Of a stretch of 64,000 nt of DNA, positions 51,974 to 63,901 are shown piece by piece. The translations under genes and the position numbers were made by a program. Each line of letters starts with the position of its first letter. The stretch's first letter is position 1. The stretch lies in NCBI GenBank assembly GCA_944739405.2, contig OX123199.2:3399898-3463897 (forward strand), written 5' to 3'. A model generated the notes under the pieces. The model was given only the letters and a program-made list of their open reading frames with translations, ran no database searches and was not told the DNA's origin. The stretch is from Euclidia mi. Taxonomy: Eukaryota; Arthropoda; Insecta; Lepidoptera; Erebidae.

Positions 51974-53787
51974 TTATAGTTATTTTTTATACATAAAAAC
52001 ATATCTTTAATATCTCGAAACCTAGGTTCTTGTACAATACCTGTAAAAAAACCCGCTAACCCGCCACTTCGTGGAGTAAGCATACGAGACTTATACTCTA
52101 CAAATAATAGTACTCGTAGGTACACTTTATTGCCTAGTACGCTCCTTCTACAAAAATACGATTGTCTAGACTGCCTCCTGCTTCTTGATAGCTAAGCACT
52201 CAGTCAAGGTCATCTTTAAGGGCACTAGGCTCTTTAAAACTTGTATTCTGAGGCCTCTTCTGCTTGCAGCTAGATATAGCATTTATTTGTGTAAAGATGA
52301 TTTGTCAAAGTTTTATATTGGCCGCATGTTTTGTCATATCATATTATTATGATGTTCAAAAGGTAGACACGTTCGTTACCTACGTAGTAATCAATCCGTA
52401 GAAACGGTACACTAACGCACAGGCACACATCGATAACTCTATATTTTATTTTAATTTCGGTTGACAAGATGTGTCAGTTTCACTTTGACGCCGGCTCGCG
52501 ACGTCACACACACATACGCAGACTTGCCAACTGGCTTATGTTTAGCGTCCTGCTTTTGGTACGCCTATAACGCATCTACTACTTTTTATGTATCATCATT
52601 GATGATGTTGTATTCGATCACCAGAACAGACAAAATGTTATTGAGTTTTCTAATAAAAAAATTCTGCAAGCATCATTAAGGAGCTTTTTGCGCTAGTTAA
52701 TGATAGTCTCCTCGCCAAAATAAGAAAGTATAGCTGGCATAATATCAATCTCAAAACGCCTGAGGGAGATAGAGAGAGTAAATGATCTTCGTCCAATAAC
52801 CTTTGCGCCTCGTGATCTGACCCACTACCCTACAAACAAGACCATTGTTTATTCAATCCAAACTAATACATCAGTCTCCGTTCATAAAAATATTGATCCA
52901 TGTATCGAAATGAACCTCTGTGCCTAAGTATACCTGCATTGGCTGACACAGAAAATGTTCTGCCATATAAAAGGACATTAAAAATACAAAGGAATTGTGG
53001 TTAAGTATTATAAGCTTGTAGACCTAAGTGAATGAAATATTCTCTAACGACCTAATACATACTCACCAAATTAAGCACAAAAATGTTTATTAAGTTCAAT
53101 AGAGCCGTTTCTAAGGAGTGCCGCCAGTTACCCTAAAGACCTTAACGTATATACAGGATGTTTGGTAATTCCACCTATTCCTTGAACGAGATTATATTTG
53201 AGGTCATTTGCAACAAATTGACCTCCACTAGGGGGGTCAACTATCGGTCCAAAATTACGTTGGCTTAGAAGTTTAATGTTTTTGTATATCCCATTCATAT
53301 ATTCTATTACATCAACCAAACAGTATAAGTATTATATTTTATTAAAAATCGTATTTTATTGTGGCTAAAGTTCCACGAATTCATTAGATGTCTATTTATG
53401 TAGCGTTATAAAAAAATATATATTAAAAATTATAGCAAAATTGTATAAAGGTTACCCTCAGTTAATATACGTGGCTACATGGAACCACATGGCAACAGTT
53501 GATTTACTTTATTTTCATCATCTCAGCCATTGGAAGTCCATTACTGAACAAGGGCAATCTCAAGCATCTCGGACTCCACTTTCTCGCTCACACTGACCAA
53601 TCTCGAGGCGCCTCATCTCAAATATTTTCTTCGTTTGTTTTCCTTTTTTGTTTTCCTTAGTTGCCTTTTAAGACAACCACGGAATGTAATCGGGTAGTCA
53701 TGCCATAATGTCGTTGTAGAATTACATTAACCTCTTCGTACACTGGGCAACGTAAATCTTTGAAACTTATGTTGTATGCTTAACTTA
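51974..53787. other. No gene recognised
   Basis: AT-rich. Near 53150 ACAGGATGTTTGGTAATTCC looks like the end of a dispersed element, but a partner end is not visible. Small frames such as 53319-53128 are not convincing. Confidence 0.35.
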
Positions 53788-54102
53788 GGGCGGTTTCAAA
53801 TTAGCGTATTTTTCTGCGCGTATACGGTCGTTTCTGCATACGCGCTTACACGCGCGCTACATTACGCGCGTCAAAATACCGGTCCCTCGTAAATGGGCAT
53901 ATATCGGCGTGTTCACTCGAAACTGTAGTGACATCTTGTCGGTGTCAACATGGATTTTGACGGCTCGCGCTTATACGAGCTTAGACGCGCGTCAACGCTC
54001 GTACGAGTTGTGCGTGTGTCTAAAGGCGAGCCTATACGCGCCTACAGGCGCTTCCAAAAACGAGCTTATACGCGCGTATAAAACGCTAATCTGAAACCGC
54101 TC
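53788..54102. mobile_element. Foldback MITE with CGCG-rich centre, 315 bp
   Basis: Ends GGGCGGTTTCAAATTAGCGT and complement ACGCTAATCTGAAACCGCTC, flanked by TA on both sides (53786-53787 and 54103-54104). Inside, the word TACGCGCG/ACGCGCGT recurs many times in both directions. Probably Tc1/mariner-like and non-autonomous. Confidence 0.75.
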
Positions 54103-54104
54103 TA

Positions 54105-55679
54105 CGTTCTGAGAATTTAGTAACGCACGATACTTAGGTATACAAAGCAGTTTATGGCAAATCACAACAATTAACTTTTTTCATACAGCAAATCAATTTT
54201 CGGTAATTATTTATATTGTGGAATATCGCATTGCTACTAATTTAATAATAGTATGATGAAATGAATATCGAAACCTATTTTATCTCTGAATTGAGTGAAT
54301 CAATGATAAAATAAAATGGAGGTGCGGCTTTACTAGCTATCATATAATTATTTAGCAAACGAAAATGAAATTACAGTGATGACATTTTCAATCATCACAT
54401 TCAATATTGTGGTGTTAATATGGAAAATTAAAAAACCTTTTTTATATGTGAAATTGGAAACTATCTGAAGTTTCTGAATCTGACTGCACGTTACATACGT
54501 CGTTGATAAAACACTAGGGAACTTAGTCGTGACTTCCTTTTTTGTCGAAGTACGCTCTGCACACACTGCGCCACTTGAAATGAAAATTTGGCTCTACTCC
54601 TCTCGTAACTCAGATGCATCAAAATATATTTAAAGCCGAGCCTTTAATAAATTGATTTAAATATGTATTTACAAGTATTATGGATATAATATATCTAGTT
54701 TGGATTATATGAATGGATTTTTTAGCTTTCGCGTTAACTAACTAATTTGTTGGATAAATAAATTGTTTTCTCCGATCGGCTTACAAAGTTACAACGATCG
54801 TGGTAACTGGTAATCAGAAAATTTCAGAAAAAGCAGAGTTTTCTGAATCTTAGCAGAGTAAGTGAACGCAAGTTAGACCAGTACAATAAACTTACGTATC
54901 GGATAGTATGTCTGATAATCCGTTTCGCCACAAAACACGACAAATAATCAGCCAAGCATGATTTTTTAACAACGTTGCATTTCAATATCTCGCTAGTTTA
55001 CATACAAAATTAAACTCTATTACTTTCACAATACGTATTCATTTCATATCTGTCTGTGCAGGCAAGCAGCTTTATTTGACCATGGCAGCACGGAAATACA
55101 TAATTCATGAAATAAACGTCCCCTATGTTTCAGGTCATACACGCTGGGATATACGTTGGTGCCTACACTCTGCTCGGATGGAGAAACGTGGCTCGGACGA
55201 TTGGAATGGCGAACGTGCAAGTAAGCATGAAATCTTGAAATCACTTTGACGTTGTTCGTTTGTATTTATGTGTGTTTGATTGTAATTAAGTACTATTAAC
55301 GTCCTTGGTGATAAATTTGCGGTTTTTATGACTCATAGCAACGCCCGAGGTTCGATTATTATAATGTTTGGGAACTTTTTTCTGGTTAACATTATCCAAT
55401 CTTATTTTCATATAATTGTGTCTCTATCTACTGATAAAGATAAGTTTAACTCTGAGGATATTTTATATTAACTTAATTTACTTATATTGAACAACATACT
55501 GTTACTGTATTTCAAATGTTGCTAAGCGTCTGTTTCAAGTCGGCCATTGTACAACAGGGACGATGCCACATAAATATGTATATATATCTACGACATAAAA
55601 CATAAACTTTTTATAAGCAAACATACACGGACATCCCCATTTCCCAGAGCTAAAAGCTAGCAAATGAATCTGTTGTGTA
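54105..55679. other. No feature recognised
   Basis: Long AT-rich stretch. Short frames at 54348-54566 and 55044-55244 (minus) lack motifs or codon pattern. It may hold intergenic or intronic sequence. Confidence 0.35.
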
Positions 55680-55851
55680 AATCACTACATAGTATAAAAC
55701 AAAGTCGGTCTTCTGTCTGTCTGTTCTATATCCCTTAAATCTTCAAAAGTACGCAACGGATTTTAATGTGTTTTTTTTAATCGATAGAATGATTCAAGAG
55801 GAAGGTTTATATGTTTAATTGACGCGGGCGAAGCCGCTGGCGACGTCTAGT
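55680..55851 (+). mobile_element. Helitron-like 3' end fragment
   Basis: ATAAAACAAAGTCGGTCTTC, GTACGCAACGGATTTTAATG, GATTCAAGAGGAAGGTTTAT and GGGCGAAGCCGCTGGCGACG, ending in CTAG at 55848-55851, followed by T. Common lepidopteran non-autonomous element; 5' end not placed. Confidence 0.5.
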
Positions 55852-56605
55852 ACAATATATTATTATATTTTTTGATGAGAATATTTTCATTCTAGCTTTT
55901 GCCCGGGAGTCCGACCTCATTATATCGTTATACCGGGTATTGGTTATTGCAAGAAGCGGTCGCTTATATTCTATTCTAATGTATACCATACATATAGAAA
56001 ATAACTGAAAACACACAATGAATGTGATTACAAGTTTTTGCATACATCCGTTCAATTGTCTATCCCACAAACTTTTGTATTTATGATAGAACATCATTAG
56101 GCCGTGTTGTATGCCTTCGGGTTGCCTGGTAAGTCCGACACCAGAGTAAACTAAACACACATACGAAAAAGAACACTACGATGAATCTAAGTGATTAAGC
56201 TAGTAGAATGGACCGACGTTAAGCCGAAATGAGAATGAAAAGTGTTACCTAGAATTGGCGACTGCGAATTATTTACTTTCTGAAAGCTCCCAGCTTTGCG
56301 AATGGAACGAATCACATATCGATGGATTTAAATTGAGCCATTGCACGAAACAATCACTTTGATCTTAATAAAGCAATTGTTGGCTATCTTTATATGATAC
56401 AGTATTCTAATCGCTACAAGATTGTGTGTTTTTTGGCTGCGAAGAAGACAGGTTTCGTTCAATGTACAGGGCACACGGTTGCTCTGTGTATATATTTTTT
56501 TCTTTTTTGATGAAAATAATTTCATTCTGAAATCTATTTCACTCGTTTAGAACTGTGGGTTTTAAGTGAGCGTGAACTCCTTTAAAATATATTGATATAC
56601 ATTTA
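55852..56605. other. Fragmentary repeats
   Basis: CTAGCTTTTGCCCGGGAGTC at 55896 resembles a second Helitron-like end in minus orientation. No gene seen. Confidence 0.35.
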
Positions 56606-56852
56606 TACAAGGGTGTCCGTGTGGTGACGGATTAAGAATACGGAATGTCACCACCCCATATCATCCCATGGGAGTCGTAAGAGCCGACAGAGGGAGCATA
56701 TTATGCAGAGAACAGCATTGCAAGAGAAGGAAAACTTGATTTAAACCCTGTACCAACCCGTCTGGCCAGCGTGGTATAGTAGGCCAATACCTCCTTTCAA
56801 AGGAGAGGCCTAGTCCAGCAGTGGACTGTTAAAGGCTGATGATGATGATGCT
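56606..56852 (+). mobile_element. SINE-D, full length
   Basis: GTCCGTGTGGTGACGGATTA, CACCCCATATCATCCCATGG, GAGTCGTAAGAGCCGACAGA, CCCGTCTGGCCAGCGTGGTA, AGGCCTAGTCCAGCAGTGGA and the tail GGCTGATGATGATGATG. Best reference copy of SINE-D and the only one here outside a Helitron in full form. Confidence 0.85.
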
Positions 56853-57478
56853 GAGCTTATATAATGATTGTATTGTTAATGGAATAACAAAACAGTACAA
56901 GTGAAATTGCCAATTTGAAATAAAACCGAGAAATGAAGTTCGCACATTCCACACGGCTAGGATTGTCGTCGAACATGTCCCAAGACAATTCAACGTTTGT
57001 ATTGTACGGTTCACGATTTGATTCGCAAGAATTCCAATAAATTTAGCCTAACATACAAAGTCTGTTTGCAATATCAGTATTGTATATTGTATTGCATATC
57101 TATAGGTTAGTTTCTTTGCGATTTTTTATGGTCTGTACATATTTTAGTATAGTTTTTGAAAAGTAAGTTGTTTTATAGTTATTATAAATTCTGTATTGCT
57201 TAGATTTCAGTCACCTAAAAGGAGCTATCCGATAAACACACCTACTGCACATTTATAATAATTATATTGAGAAAAAGAAATAGACAAATCAACTATACAA
57301 TACGAATCAGTTAAAACTGTAGCTTTTTGAACAGCTAATTATTATGAGCTAACGATCGTCAACATATGCAATAGATTAATTAACTTAGTGACTAATCGGT
57401 TTTAACAACGGGGTTAATTGGCGTAATACGTTGGACGGGGTACCTACTCTATAGATAGCTTCTAACATTAGAGATAGG
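56853..57478. other. No feature recognised
   Basis: AT-rich sequence without a convincing frame. Confidence 0.4.
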
Positions 57479-57480
57479 TA

Positions 57481-57676
57481 TTGGCGATGCTAAGATTCTA
57501 ACTAGCGGCACTAGCGGCGAATTTGGAAGTTGTCCGGGTACGACACTTTTGTCAGCTCAATACAATTACCACTATAACCTCGAAGCAAAGTTGTATCGAA
57601 AGCTGTCAAAAGTGTCGTACCCGGACAACTTCCAAATTCGCCGCTAAAGGCGCGCGGATAATCTTTACATCGCCAA
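57481..57676. mobile_element. Foldback MITE, 196 bp, TA-flanked
   Basis: Arms start TTGGCGATGCTAAGATT and end AATCTTTACATCGCCAA. The inner 44 bases on each side are perfect complements (AGCGGCGAATTTGGAAGTTG then TCCGGGTACGACACTTTTG). TA at 57479-57480 and 57677-57678. Non-coding, probably Tc1/mariner-like. Confidence 0.85.
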
Positions 57677-57786
57677 TAGATTAGAACATGCTGTCAGCGA
57701 CGGGATCTCTATTAACAGTGTGATGTGACTTAGGATAGCTTACCACTGATGCAATTTCTTCTTCTGAGTAATTGTATTATTTGAAT

Positions 57787-57930
57787 ATGGCCGACCTCAC
57801 ACTGGCCGTGCATTTGGCGTTCACCCCGTCGTAGAAAGTGTACGCCGAACGAACGCCGAACGCTCGGCAGGCGTACCAAAGTGCACGCTTGAGAAACGCG
57901 CTTGACCAATGTGAGGGAGTCCTTAAACGC
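57787..57930. mobile_element. Short element with imperfect inverted ends
   Basis: CGACCTCACACTGGCCGTGC against the complement GCTTGACCAATGTGAGGGAG, with GC-rich GCCGAACGAACGCCGAACGC inside. A similar CTCTCACATTGGGCGTCAGC occurs at 28268. Superfamily not assigned. Confidence 0.5.
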
Positions 57931-58314
57931 CTCTTAAATGTATGAACTTTTATTTAATTTATCTCGTTTGGTTATGTACTTACAAAATCACAACATTTAG
58001 ACAGGATTTTTTGTAACCGCTGATGTTACATAGGAAACAATAATTATATAGTTACAAGGTGATCCGAAAAACGTTATTTTACCATATACTTGTATTAAGC
58101 CTGTGAGAAGTTGTCAGACCTACCAAATATAATAATCAGTTAAACCGTTTCATGTGCTTGTGCGTGTTCGATAGAAAACATTGTGAGAAGAGTTATTTAT
58201 ATAATATTAGATTACGTACCTATGCATAATGAAATTATTTTACTTGAGGCCATTGGAATAGGACACATTATATATGTCATTTTAGGTAATTTATAATGAG
58301 TATTACTGTGGATA
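57931..58314. other. No feature recognised
   Basis: AT-rich spacer before Helitron H4. Confidence 0.4.
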
Positions 58315-59231
58315 TCTATACATATAATAAAATGGTAGGAAAGTCAAAACTGTACATTGAATATTTTTTTTAAAGAATAATTGGGGTGTGATCTACTATC
58401 GATACCGAGGCCAAAAATATAGTTTTTAGAATTTTTGTCTGTTTGTCTGTTTGTCTGTTTGTCTGTTTATCTGTTTATCTGTTTGTCCTTATATCCGGGC
58501 TAAAGTAAAAAAGTACTGCATGGATTTACTTCAAATTTGGCACAAATATTATTAAAAAGTCGGGTCACCACATAGGCTACATATTATCACGCTATGACCT
58601 ACAGGGAACGAGCAGAGAACCTTTATTTCTTCAACGCATTCTGTAACAACGTGTAATGTAACAATGCATATTTGAGTGTTGTTATTATGTTAACTATGCT
58701 ATAAACTAGCTTCACACTATAAAAATCACGCAATATAAGTAATTTAGGCTGATAAACATAATTACTTGAATATTTAAGTAGAATCAAGACAATTTTAATG
58801 CAGCGCCATCTAAGAGAGTTCAAAAACATCAAGTCGAATTACACGTGTAAGCCCTTTTTGGATATAAATAATTTAAATTTGAACATGTTGGCGACGTTAA
58901 TAGTTGTTTTCAAAAGTCATAGATGGAGTTGTACATTTTCTTCTTAAAAATTGTATTTTTAATTCGTTTCAGAGATGAGCAAGACTATTAGTTGAAGTTA
59001 TTGAATTAATTAACTACACCATCGCCACTCTTGATTGCTTACATCATTTCTGTCAGAATAAATAGTAATAGAGTTAGTACAAAATAAACATTTTGGTCAC
59101 ATTGGTGTAATTATTGCTTCTTAATTAATATATTTTCATGTCGCATGTAAACTTGCTTTAAATTGTCTTCCGGGATATACATATAGCACGTACCTTTGTT
59201 TGGATTAACTGTATATAAACATAAGTAAGAT

Positions 59232-61667
59232 GTGGAACTAGCTAGATTATTTTTACTCACACACAGCCATTTATTTATTGTTACGTTTGAAGCGGTTTGG
59301 TGGATACTGGTGTTCTCTATACATGAGAAGCATCCTACCGTAATGCATTTACACGACGGCCAGCGTATATATTTTGATCCCGACAGCGTTGCTGAGCACT
59401 TGGAAAAGCCGCGTCAAACAACTTGGCATTTTTCAGGCTCTATAAAATCGATCAGTTTGGGAGGTCCCTTACGTATGACGAGATGCCTTCATATTACACG
59501 TACGACAAGCAAAAGGGTGTATTTAACCGACGTTGACGAGCAGGTGCTGTGGAAGGTTTTCCGGGAAGTTTCAAGGACACCGCATTTTGTAGAGTTTATA
59601 CCGTACTTTTATATTATTTGTGTAATAATGTCGAATGCTATTTTCTGCGGTTGTTACTTCACACGTTCCGAGGCCCAACGTCTTTCGCCTTTCTGAGGAC
59701 ATTTGATGGCTTGGAGTATCCCACTTACCGCACAGCCTGCGTAGTACGTCACTTTCTCGACGGTGACCAAGACTGCGATGACAACCTCGCGGAGGCGAGC
59801 GTCAGTGACAGTCCCAGCCGCATGCGTCATCTGTTTGACGTCATCTTGGTGTTTTGTGGAGTCGCGAACGCGGTAGCTTTCTGGGAGAAGTATCGCCATC
59901 ATCTGTCTGAAGATTTTCCACGAGCTTTGAGGCGTGTTACTAGAGACGAAGTCGAAGTAACTGATGACCGCGTGCTGAACACCTGTCCCAGTTCACTTCA
60001 AGACGTGGTCATTTCTATCGGCGGCAATCCACTGGTCAAATATTTGTTACCAGCTTCCCTATCATCACCGCATCAAGACCGTGAAAATTGGGAGTATAAC
60101 GCTGAGACAATTTGAAATGACCACTTTACGAATTTTACGACACCATCCTTGAAAGCGTTGGGCAAAGCCAGGCTAAAATGTTTTTCTTGGATGCTCCTGG
60201 TGGAACAGGAAAAACATTTGTTACTACTGGCATACTTGCAGAGGTCAGGAGGCAAAGCAAAATTGTCATTGCTGTAGCGTCGCCGGTAATCGCTGCCACA
60301 CTGCTTTCGGGTGGCAAGACAGCACACACCATGTTTAAATTTCCCACCGATTTAGAGAGCGCCGTAACACCCGTTTGTGGTGTGTCCCGTAACAGTGATA
60401 AGGGACACGTGCTCAAGGATTGCTCTCTGAACGTATGGGATCAGCGTGCGATGGTCAATAGGAAGGCAGTTGAGGCCATGGACTCCACATGCCCTGCAGG
60501 ACATCCGCAGGAACGAGCATTTAATGGGTGGTCACAGTTCTGTTCAGGGACGATTCCCGACAAACGCTTCCCGTGGTGACGCAGGGATCGAGGGCTGACT
60601 AGGTCATCATCATCATCATCATCATCACCCTTGAACAGTCCACTGCTGGGCTAGGCCTCTTCTTTGAAAGGAGGAATTGGCCTACTATACCACGCTGGCC
60701 AAATTGGTATAGGGTATGTATCAAGATTTGCTTCTCTTACAGTGCTGTTCTCTGCATAATATGCTCCCCCTGTCGGCTCTTACGACACCCATGGGATGAT
60801 ATGGGGTGGTGACATTCCGTATTCTTTATCCTTCACCAGACGGACAAGGTGAGTGCTTCGTTAAAATTATCTTTGTTGTGGACACGAGTTCGTGTGCTGC
60901 GCTTGACCATTAATATGAGAGCTCAGCTCGGCGTCAATTCACGTGCTCAACAATTCTAAGATGTCTTTCTAAGTCTTGACGAAGACACTCTACCAGAGGA
61001 GAGAGGTGGACAGGTGTTGCTTCCAGAGTCTCTCAGAAGAGTTGTATCCAGCTTAGAATTATACAGCTGTATACCGTAATAGTAGAATTCTTGAGTGTGT
61101 GATTGGCCTATTTTGACGCCCAAAAATGATCAGGCTGTAGCAATTAACGAATGCATTGTCGCGGAAATTGAGGGGAATGAAGTGGTCTACAACTCTATAA
61201 ACACTGTCGTCGAGCAAGAAAACGCCACACATTATCACGTGGAGTTTTTGAACTCCCAGTCACCAAGTAAACCTCCAGCGCATAGCATCAAGCTGAAGGT
61301 CGGTGTCCCGATTATGCTTCTTCGGAACTTATCTCCTCCGAAGTTGTGTAACATGACACGCCTGAAAGTCATCTCGCTCCACAGACACACCATTTAGGCG
61401 GAAATTCTTACGGGTTGTGGCGTCGGCGAGGCAGTATTTATACCACGCATTCCTCTCATACCTCATAACTTCCGGTTCCCGTACAAGCGCATACAGTTCC
61501 CCGTGAGTGTTTGCTTCGCGATGACCACCAAAAAGTTGCAGAGGCAGACACTGAGGGCAGCGGGTGTCCTGTACGTCGCTTGCTCCCGCGTCACCAGTCC
61601 TGACTCTCTTTACATTTTTGCTGCGGAGAGCCAAACCACTAATGTTGTATATCGAGAAGTCCTATAA
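59232..61667 (+). pseudogene. Helitron helicase, broken (H4)
   Basis: Starts MELARLFLLTHSHLFIVTFE, with WWILVFSIHEKHPTVMHLHD and FDPDSVAEHLEKPRQT, then a frameshift. GPTSFAFLRTFDGLEYPTYR and FCGVANAVAFWEKYRHHLSE lie in 59665-60115. MFFLDAPGGTGKTFVTTGIL (60178 onward) keeps Walker A, but the Walker B-like block has changed to SLNVWDQ (H3: SLIVWDE). SINE-D splits the following part. MCDWPILTPKNDQAVAINEC and KLKVGVPIMLLRNLSPPKLC lie in 61095-61397. The last block, CSRVTSPDSLYIFAAESQTT, ends at the stop 61665-61667. Non-functional; the Rep part is absent. Confidence 0.87.
60604..60844 (-). mobile_element. SINE-D inside H4
   Basis: Minus orientation with a CATCATCATCATCATCATCA tail, then TCCACTGCTGGGCTAGGCCT, TACCACGCTGGCC and GACACCCATGGGATGATATG. 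Target duplication near AGGT and AAGGTGAG. Confidence 0.82.
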
Positions 61668-61968
61668 GTATGTATTTTACCCTATTATGTATTCCTTATT
61701 TTCTTCATCTGCTTCAGTCACAATTTATGACTTAATTCAGCAGAATCACCATAAAGTCATTTATTCAAAGCAGCTGAAAATCAGCACTTTTTGAAGGTCA
61801 ATTTTACAAAAGACAGTCTCCCTCATGTTATAACTCTTTCTGCTGGTATGAAATATAAAGAAGAAACGGGTAAATGAATGTTATTTTAAAAGGTATAATC
61901 GTAGGTATTTATTTAATAGTTAGGTGCTGTATAGCGTTCACGCAGACGAAGTCGCGGGCAGCAGCTAG

Positions 61969-62619
61969 TATTTATATAAAATCCCATAGTTACAAATAAA
62001 TATTTCATCCCTATTCTGTATGGTACAAATATACAGACAGTTGCTTACCTACTTATGGTAGCTACAGCACCAAGCTACTAAACAGAGAACAAGCACACTC
62101 GCTTGACGTGAAAACACGCTAAAATACGACGCACTAAAGTGTTTGATGCAAGCTCAATAAACTACGCTTTGGGCTGTTATGGTTCGCCTTTGTGTACACT
62201 GGGGCAATACACTGTGATGTTGATTAATCCGTCGTTGTGACCGGCTTCGGTCTGAAATAAGAGCAGTTTCTTAATGGTTATGGATGTAAGTGATTGGAGT
62301 TTGATCGAGGAGTTGTGCGATCAGGCTGGTTACTACTGCGCTTAGAGTGTTTATGAAGGAGGTTAAGTTCTTATTAAGATGTTGTGAGGAGCAATAATAC
62401 GATAGTAGCAAAAATATCTAGTTGTTCTCTCTTGACGCATATATACGATGCTACTAATTTTGTAAACCGAATAATTATTTCATAAATCAAATGGACTTAT
62501 ACGACGACAAATATATTATACAAGCAAGTAAATATTATAGGGTTCATAGCTAATATGCTTCGTTAATATCTGTACTAATGAAAAATATTCTATATCACAA
62601 ATATAACATCATCATCATA
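61969..62619. other. No feature recognised
   Basis: AT-rich sequence between H4 and the SINE-D fragment. No convincing frame. Confidence 0.4.
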
Positions 62620-62712
62620 CTGTCTGCCATCCACACCTAGATCTCCTAATTAGCATCACAATAGTATTGATTCAGTAGGATAATATGACCTACTATATCA
62701 CGCTAGCCAGAC
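62620..62712 (-). mobile_element. SINE-D fragment
   Basis: CATCATCATACTGTCTGCC at the left, then GACCTACTATATCACGCTAG and CCAGACGG. Diverged; truncated at the CR1-like insertion. Confidence 0.55.
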
Positions 62713-63260
62713 GGAATCAAATCAAATGAAATCAAATCAAAGTTTATTGTGTATCATAGGTACATAGGTTGTTTGATGTTTACAGTTGTTCATGCTATGT
62801 CCCGCCATTTAGGCATACAATAATTTAAAAATAAAATAATGATGACAAAAGCAATACATAATAATACGTATCTGAAATTTTAAATTACAAGTCAATATCT
62901 ATTATCTTATATCACATAGGTACCTACTTAAAATTAATTAGAAAATATCACAAAAATTATTGCGCTAATATAGTGCAATACGGATGTCAATTGTAATGCA
63001 ATGTCAAACAGAATTCAAATATAATATTGTTATAAGTAGGTATATGTCATTTGATAAAAATTAAACAAAAAAGAAAAAATAATGTGTTAAAGGTTATCTT
63101 CTAGGTACTCTCACGAACACTATAATATGTCTTTTCATTCAATAACTCAAATAATTTATGTTTGAATATGGTATTAGTCCTGCTAAGTTTCATTTAATCG
63201 GGTAATTTATTATATAGTTTTGGTGCCATCGCATAAACACTTCTGAGGGCGAAGGCTGTT

Positions 63261-63725
63261 TTAGTAGGTAACAATTGTAAGTTTTTTGAGCGACGTTGAC
63301 TTTCTGTAAACTTGAAGAGATCCTACAAAACTGACAACTTCGTAAATATACAATGATGGCACGGTCAAAATTTTCAAGTTTCTAAAATGTGGCTTACAAC
63401 CATCTGTTTGCTTAAGTTTACATATGGCTCGGATGCACTTTTTTTGGGTTAATAAAACGTCTGGGACATTGGTAGAATTGCCCCAGAAAATTATGCCATA
63501 ACGTAGAGTTGAAGCTACATAACCAGGATATGCTGCTAACAGTGCATTCATGTTCGCAATTCGTTCTAACATATAAAGAGCGTAAGAAAACTGACAAAGT
63601 TTCATGCAAATGCAATCAATTAGTGTTTTCCACGACATATCATTGTCAATATTGAGGCCTAAGAATTTTGTTACTTCTACGGATTGGTGTAGGGTTGAAT
63701 GTACCAAATACAAGGGCGTCGCCAA
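63261..63725 (-). pseudogene. CR1-like ORF2 C-terminal remnant
   Basis: VTKFLGLNIDNDMSWKTLID, ALLAAYPGYVASTLRYGIIF, NVPDVLLTQKKCIRAICKLK, then LKILTVPSLYIYEVVSFVGS. The block after the reverse transcriptase domain in CR1-type ORF2. The N-terminal residues MATPLY come from the inserted MITE. A frameshift after SFVG removes the natural end. Confidence 0.78.
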
Positions 63726-63901
63726 GGGGGGCAGAGGGGGGCAGCTGCCCTCCCCCTCCCATAGAGATTGAAAACCCTACAATTCATACTTTTTTCAGTA
63801 CTTTTCTCATTTTCCATATCAACTTGCTCCCCCCCCCCCCCCTTAGGCCATCGGCTGGTAAGTTTGCCCCTCCCCTAGGCAATCGCCTGGCGATACCCCT
63901 G
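63711..63901. mobile_element. hAT-type MITE, 191 bp, in CR1-like element
   Basis: ACCAAATA on both sides (63703-63710 and 63902-63909), a perfect 8 bp duplication. Ends CAAGGGCGTCGCCA and complement TGGCGATACCCCTG. Inside are G runs (63725-63745) and a 15 base C run (63828-63842). Confidence 0.87.

Larger units (their letters stand above)
58315..61968 (+). mobile_element. Helitron H4 (helicase half, 3654 bp)
   Basis: The 5' end TCTATACATATAATAAAATG is at 58315, preceded by A; the 3' end GCAGCAGCTAG is at 61968, followed by T. It has SINE-D but not SINE-B, so the SINE-B target (TTATTTTAAAAGGTATAATC, about 61882-61901) is intact. It is the longest and least rearranged copy of the family. Confidence 0.9.

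Noticed and set aside
56829..57014. 61-residue frame as a gene
   Set aside because: Begins in the SINE-D tail and has no motif.
59232..60579. Programmed frameshifting in the Helitron helicase
   Set aside because: Breaks differ between H2, H3 and H4 and are accompanied by deletions, so they are decay.
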